A stretch of 64,000 nucleotides of DNA. It comes from an uncultured Oscillospiraceae bacterium (GTDB taxonomy: Bacteria; Bacillota; Clostridia; Oscillospirales; Acutalibacteraceae). The translations under genes and the position numbers were made by a program. Positions 61,699-64,000 of the stretch are shown in pieces. The first letter of the stretch is position 1. Every line of letters starts with the position of its first letter. The stretch spans positions 1-64,000 of the forward strand of contig URKX01000003.1 in the NCBI GenBank assembly GCA_900548545.1, read 5' to 3'. Under the pieces are notes generated by a model. That model did no database searches and was not told the origin of the DNA. It saw only the letters and a list, made by a program, of their open reading frames with translations.

Positions 61699-62994
61699 AT
61701 GAAAGCAAAAATCATCACCTTGGGATGCAAGGTGAACCAATATGAGTCGGAAGCCATGTTGGAAGCGCTGCTTGCCGGGGGCTTTCAGGAGGCTGCTTCC
61801 GGGGAGGAGGCAGACGTGGTGGTGGTGAATTCCTGTACCGTGACGGCCACCAGTGACCAGAAGGTACGCCAGACCCTGCGCCGTGCCCGGAAGGAAAACC
61901 CAGGCGCCGTGACGGTGCTCACTGGCTGTATGCCCCAGGCGTTCCCGGAGGAGGCTGCCGCCCTGCTAGAAGCCGATGTGGTGCTGGGCAATGCCCGTCG
62001 GGCAGACCTGCTCCCCCGGGTGATGGAGTACCTGTCCTCCAAGCAGCGCATTGTGGACATCGCCCCTCACGAGAAGGGGGAGAAGTTTGAACGCATGGCT
62101 GTTTCCACCTTCCACGGCAGGACCCGGGCCTTTTTGAAAATTGAAGACGGCTGCGACCGGTTCTGCTCTTATTGTATTATCCCCTATGCCCGGGGCAGGG
62201 TGCGCTCCAAACCCTTGGAGGATATCCAGGAAGAGGTGCGGCGATTGGGGGAGCAGGGGTTCCAAGAGGTGGTGCTCACCGGTATCAACCTGCCGGCTTA
62301 TGGCCGGGAGCTGGGCCTGCACCTGTGCGACGCCGTGGAGGCTGCCTGCCAGGCCCCGGGGATCTCCCGGGTGCGGCTGGGCTCTTTGGAGCCGGAGCAG
62401 CTCACCCCGGATGTGATTGCCCGCATGGCCAAAGAGGAGAAACTCTGCCCGCAGTTCCACCTGTCCCTGCAGAGCGGCTGCGATGCCACCCTCCGGCGGA
62501 TGAACCGCCATTACACCACGGCCGAGTACCGCCAGATCGTAGGAAACTTGTGGGCGGCGTTCCCCGGCTGTGCGATCACCACGGACATCATGGTGGGGTT
62601 TGCCGGGGAAACCCAGGAGGAGTTTGAACAGTCCCTTCAGTTTGCCCGGGAGATCGCTTTTGCCAAAGTCCACGTTTTCGCCTACTCCCGGCGGCCTGGG
62701 ACTCGTGCCTATGACGCCCCTGGTCAGGTGCCCAACAAAGTTAAAGAAGAGCGCAGCCGCCAGATGATCCAGGTGACCAAAACCACCCAGCAAGCGTTCC
62801 TCCAAGCCCAGGTGGGCAAGGTGGAAGAGGTGCTCTTCGAGCAGCAGCGGGAACAGGGTGTCTGGGAGGGGTATACCCGCAATTACACCCATGTGCTGGC
62901 CCCCAGCGGGAAGGACCTATCTGGGCAGCTGTTGCCGGTGGAGCTTCTAGAGGTCCAGGGGGAGAGCTGCGTAGGAAGATTGGCCCGGAGTTGA
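61699..62994 (+). CDS. mtaB: tRNA t6A37 methylthiotransferase MtaB
   Basis: 431 residues from ATG 61699 after AAAGGAG; a frame reaching back to 61483 lies inside the ABC-F gene. Radical SAM methylthiotransferase: N-terminal UPF0004 domain with three cluster cysteines (GCKVNQYE, NSCTVTA, TGCMPQ), radical SAM motif CDRFCSYC and a C-terminal TRAM-like part. Converts N6-threonylcarbamoyladenosine at position 37 of tRNA to its 2-methylthio form. 16 bases after the ABC-F gene, so translation-linked genes are grouped. Confidence 0.94.
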   Translation: MKAKIITLGCKVNQYESEAMLEALLAGGFQEAASGEEADVVVVNSCTVTATSDQKVRQTLRRARKENPGAVTVLTGCMPQAFPEEAAALLEADVVLGNARRADLLPRVMEYLSSKQRIVDIAPHEKGEKFERMAVSTFHGRTRAFLKIEDGCDRFCSYCIIPYARGRVRSKPLEDIQEEVRRLGEQGFQEVVLTGINLPAYGRELGLHLCDAVEAACQAPGISRVRLGSLEPEQLTPDVIARMAKEEKLCPQFHLSLQSGCDATLRRMNRHYTTAEYRQIVGNLWAAFPGCAITTDIMVGFAGETQEEFEQSLQFAREIAFAKVHVFAYSRRPGTRAYDAPGQVPNKVKEERSRQMIQVTKTTQQAFLQAQVGKVEEVLFEQQREQGVWEGYTRNYTHVLAPSGKDLSGQLLPVELLEVQGESCVGRLARS

Positions 62995-63180
62995 GGGGGC
63001 AGGCTAAAGTCCGGCTCTATGCCAAGGATTTCGCATAGAGGAACGGTTTGCGGAGAAGTTTGATGGGACAAGCAGTGAAAAAATAGAGGTTTCTAGAAGA
63101 ACTTTACAAAAATCTCTTGCAAATTTAACGTAAATATGGGATGATGAAACCAAGAAAACAATTGGAAGGGTGGATCTCCC

Positions 63181-64000
63181 ATGGCAACGGATTCTCGAAC
63201 ATCGTCCAAGAAATTTACAAAAGCGGAAAAAAGCTGGATCCTTTACGACTGGGCCAACTCCGTTTACGCCACCAACATCATGGCAGTGCTGTTCCCCATC
63301 TACTTTGGCAATGTGTGCGCTGCGGCCGGAGCGGACAACTTGGTACTGTGGTCTTACGGCACTTCAGTGGCCACGTTCCTGGTGGCGGTTTGCGCGCCGG
63401 TGCTGGGTTCCTTGGCGGACCACAAGGGCCATAAAAAGCGGCTGTTTGTGGCCTGCCTGATTTTGGGTGTTGCATTCACCTTGATCAGCGCCTTGTCCGA
63501 TGACTATCGCCTGCTGCTGGTAGGGTATGTGGTGAGCCACATTGGCTTCTCCGGTTCCTGCCTGTTTTACGATGCTTTCCTTACCGACGTCACCACCCGG
63601 GAACGGATGGACCGTGTTTCCTCCTGGGGGTACGCCATGGGCTATATCGGCGGGAGTACCATCCCCTTTATCCTGTCCATTGTCATCCTCTTTGTCATGG
63701 GCATGGAGAACCCCACGGCCTTTAAGCTAGTCATCGTCCTCACCAGTGTGTGGTGGCTGGTGTTCAGCATCCCCTTCTTGAAAAACGTCCATCAAATCCA
63801 CTATGTGGAGGCGAAAAGGGGGCATTTGTTCCGTTCTACATTTCAAAATCTTTGGCGCACTGCCAAGGATATCTTCACCCATAAACGGGTGTTCCTGTTC
63901 ATCATTGCCTACTTTTTCTACATCGATGGTGTTAATACCATTATATCCGTGTCCACTTCCTATGGCACTAAGCTAGGCCTGGACACCGTGAGTATGATTT
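63181..64000 (+). CDS. MFS permease of the UMF1/Atg22 type, partial
   Basis: Starts at ATG 63181 and runs off the window with 273 codons readable. The frame has SWILYDWANSVYATNIMAVLFPIYF near the N-terminus, the signature of UMF1/Atg22-like permeases, then VLGSLADHKGHKKRLFV (MFS loop 2-3) and YVVSHIGFSGSCLFYDAFLTDV. Substrate unknown; yeast Atg22 exports amino acids from vacuoles. The preceding 186 bases hold no recognised gene; GGAAGGG precedes the start. Confidence 0.88.
   Translation, partial: MATDSRTSSKKFTKAEKSWILYDWANSVYATNIMAVLFPIYFGNVCAAAGADNLVLWSYGTSVATFLVAVCAPVLGSLADHKGHKKRLFVACLILGVAFTLISALSDDYRLLLVGYVVSHIGFSGSCLFYDAFLTDVTTRERMDRVSSWGYAMGYIGGSTIPFILSIVILFVMGMENPTAFKLVIVLTSVWWLVFSIPFLKNVHQIHYVEAKRGHLFRSTFQNLWRTAKDIFTHKRVFLFIIAYFFYIDGVNTIISVSTSYGTKLGLDTVSMI

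Overview
The window looks like a chromosomal segment of a spore-forming Clostridia member of the Oscillospiraceae/Ruminococcaceae type. The support is a complete gerK-type spore germination operon, a CotJC-like manganese catalase, strong AAGGAGG ribosome binding sites, a preQ1-type leader before queT (an arrangement I recall from Ruminococcaceae), fairly GC-rich coding sequence, and many transport and stress genes typical of gut Firmicutes. Family assignments come from reading the translations by eye; no database search was possible.

Region by region. 1-2250: decayed end of an RHS/YD-repeat gene carrying a C-terminal toxin-like domain, followed by a DUF5071-like candidate immunity gene, the tail of a second toxin copy, and a second DUF5071-like gene. 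2251-5364: tRNA-Leu(UAG) on the minus strand, a preQ1-like leader and queT, a TrkH/KtrB potassium channel subunit, and a DtxR-family regulator with an iron-type metal site. 5365-8830: CcdA-TlpA fusion, DUF3783 gene, yaaA, monofunctional glycosyltransferase. 8887-14112: AraC regulator, rhaB-rhaA-rhaD, flavin reductase-like gene. 14267-17798: calcium P-type ATPase and manganese catalase.

17954-30170 (minus strand) is a large and unusual kdp locus. In transcription order it holds a kinase-less KdpD, a 32-residue membrane peptide, kdpF, kdpA, kdpB (broken by a deletion of about 14 bp), an enlarged kdpC, an unrecognised 291-residue gene, a 65-residue membrane peptide, full-length kdpD and kdpE. 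Phased TTAAGA-like repeats with matching spacing precede both kdpFABC and kdpDE and are candidate KdpE operators. An OpuC-type osmoprotectant transporter (CBS-domain ATPase plus permease-binding protein fusion) is divergent from it, so 18-33 kb reads as a potassium and osmotic-stress island.

33387-41740: patatin and esterase pair, then a membrane AraC regulator with a three-gene oligosaccharide-type ABC importer. 41852-47315: GH25 muramidase without a signal peptide, larE-larB-larC for the nickel-pincer cofactor, with a 99-bp direct repeat between larB and larC, and an MFS transporter. 47391-50483: feoA-feoA-feoB and a Cys-rich FeoB partner under four TTAG-N6-CTAA boxes, which fit the DtxR-family regulator at 4.9 kb. 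50779-53954: DUF2089 and DUF4097 envelope-stress-like genes with a broken third gene, CarD-like regulator, DUF421 protein. 54070-57705: gerKA-gerKB-gerKC. 57740-64000: asparagine synthase, ABC-F protein, mtaB, and an MFS permease cut by the window edge.

The parts most likely to hold undescribed biology are the kdp locus with its extra parts and the RHS toxin/immunity remnant array.
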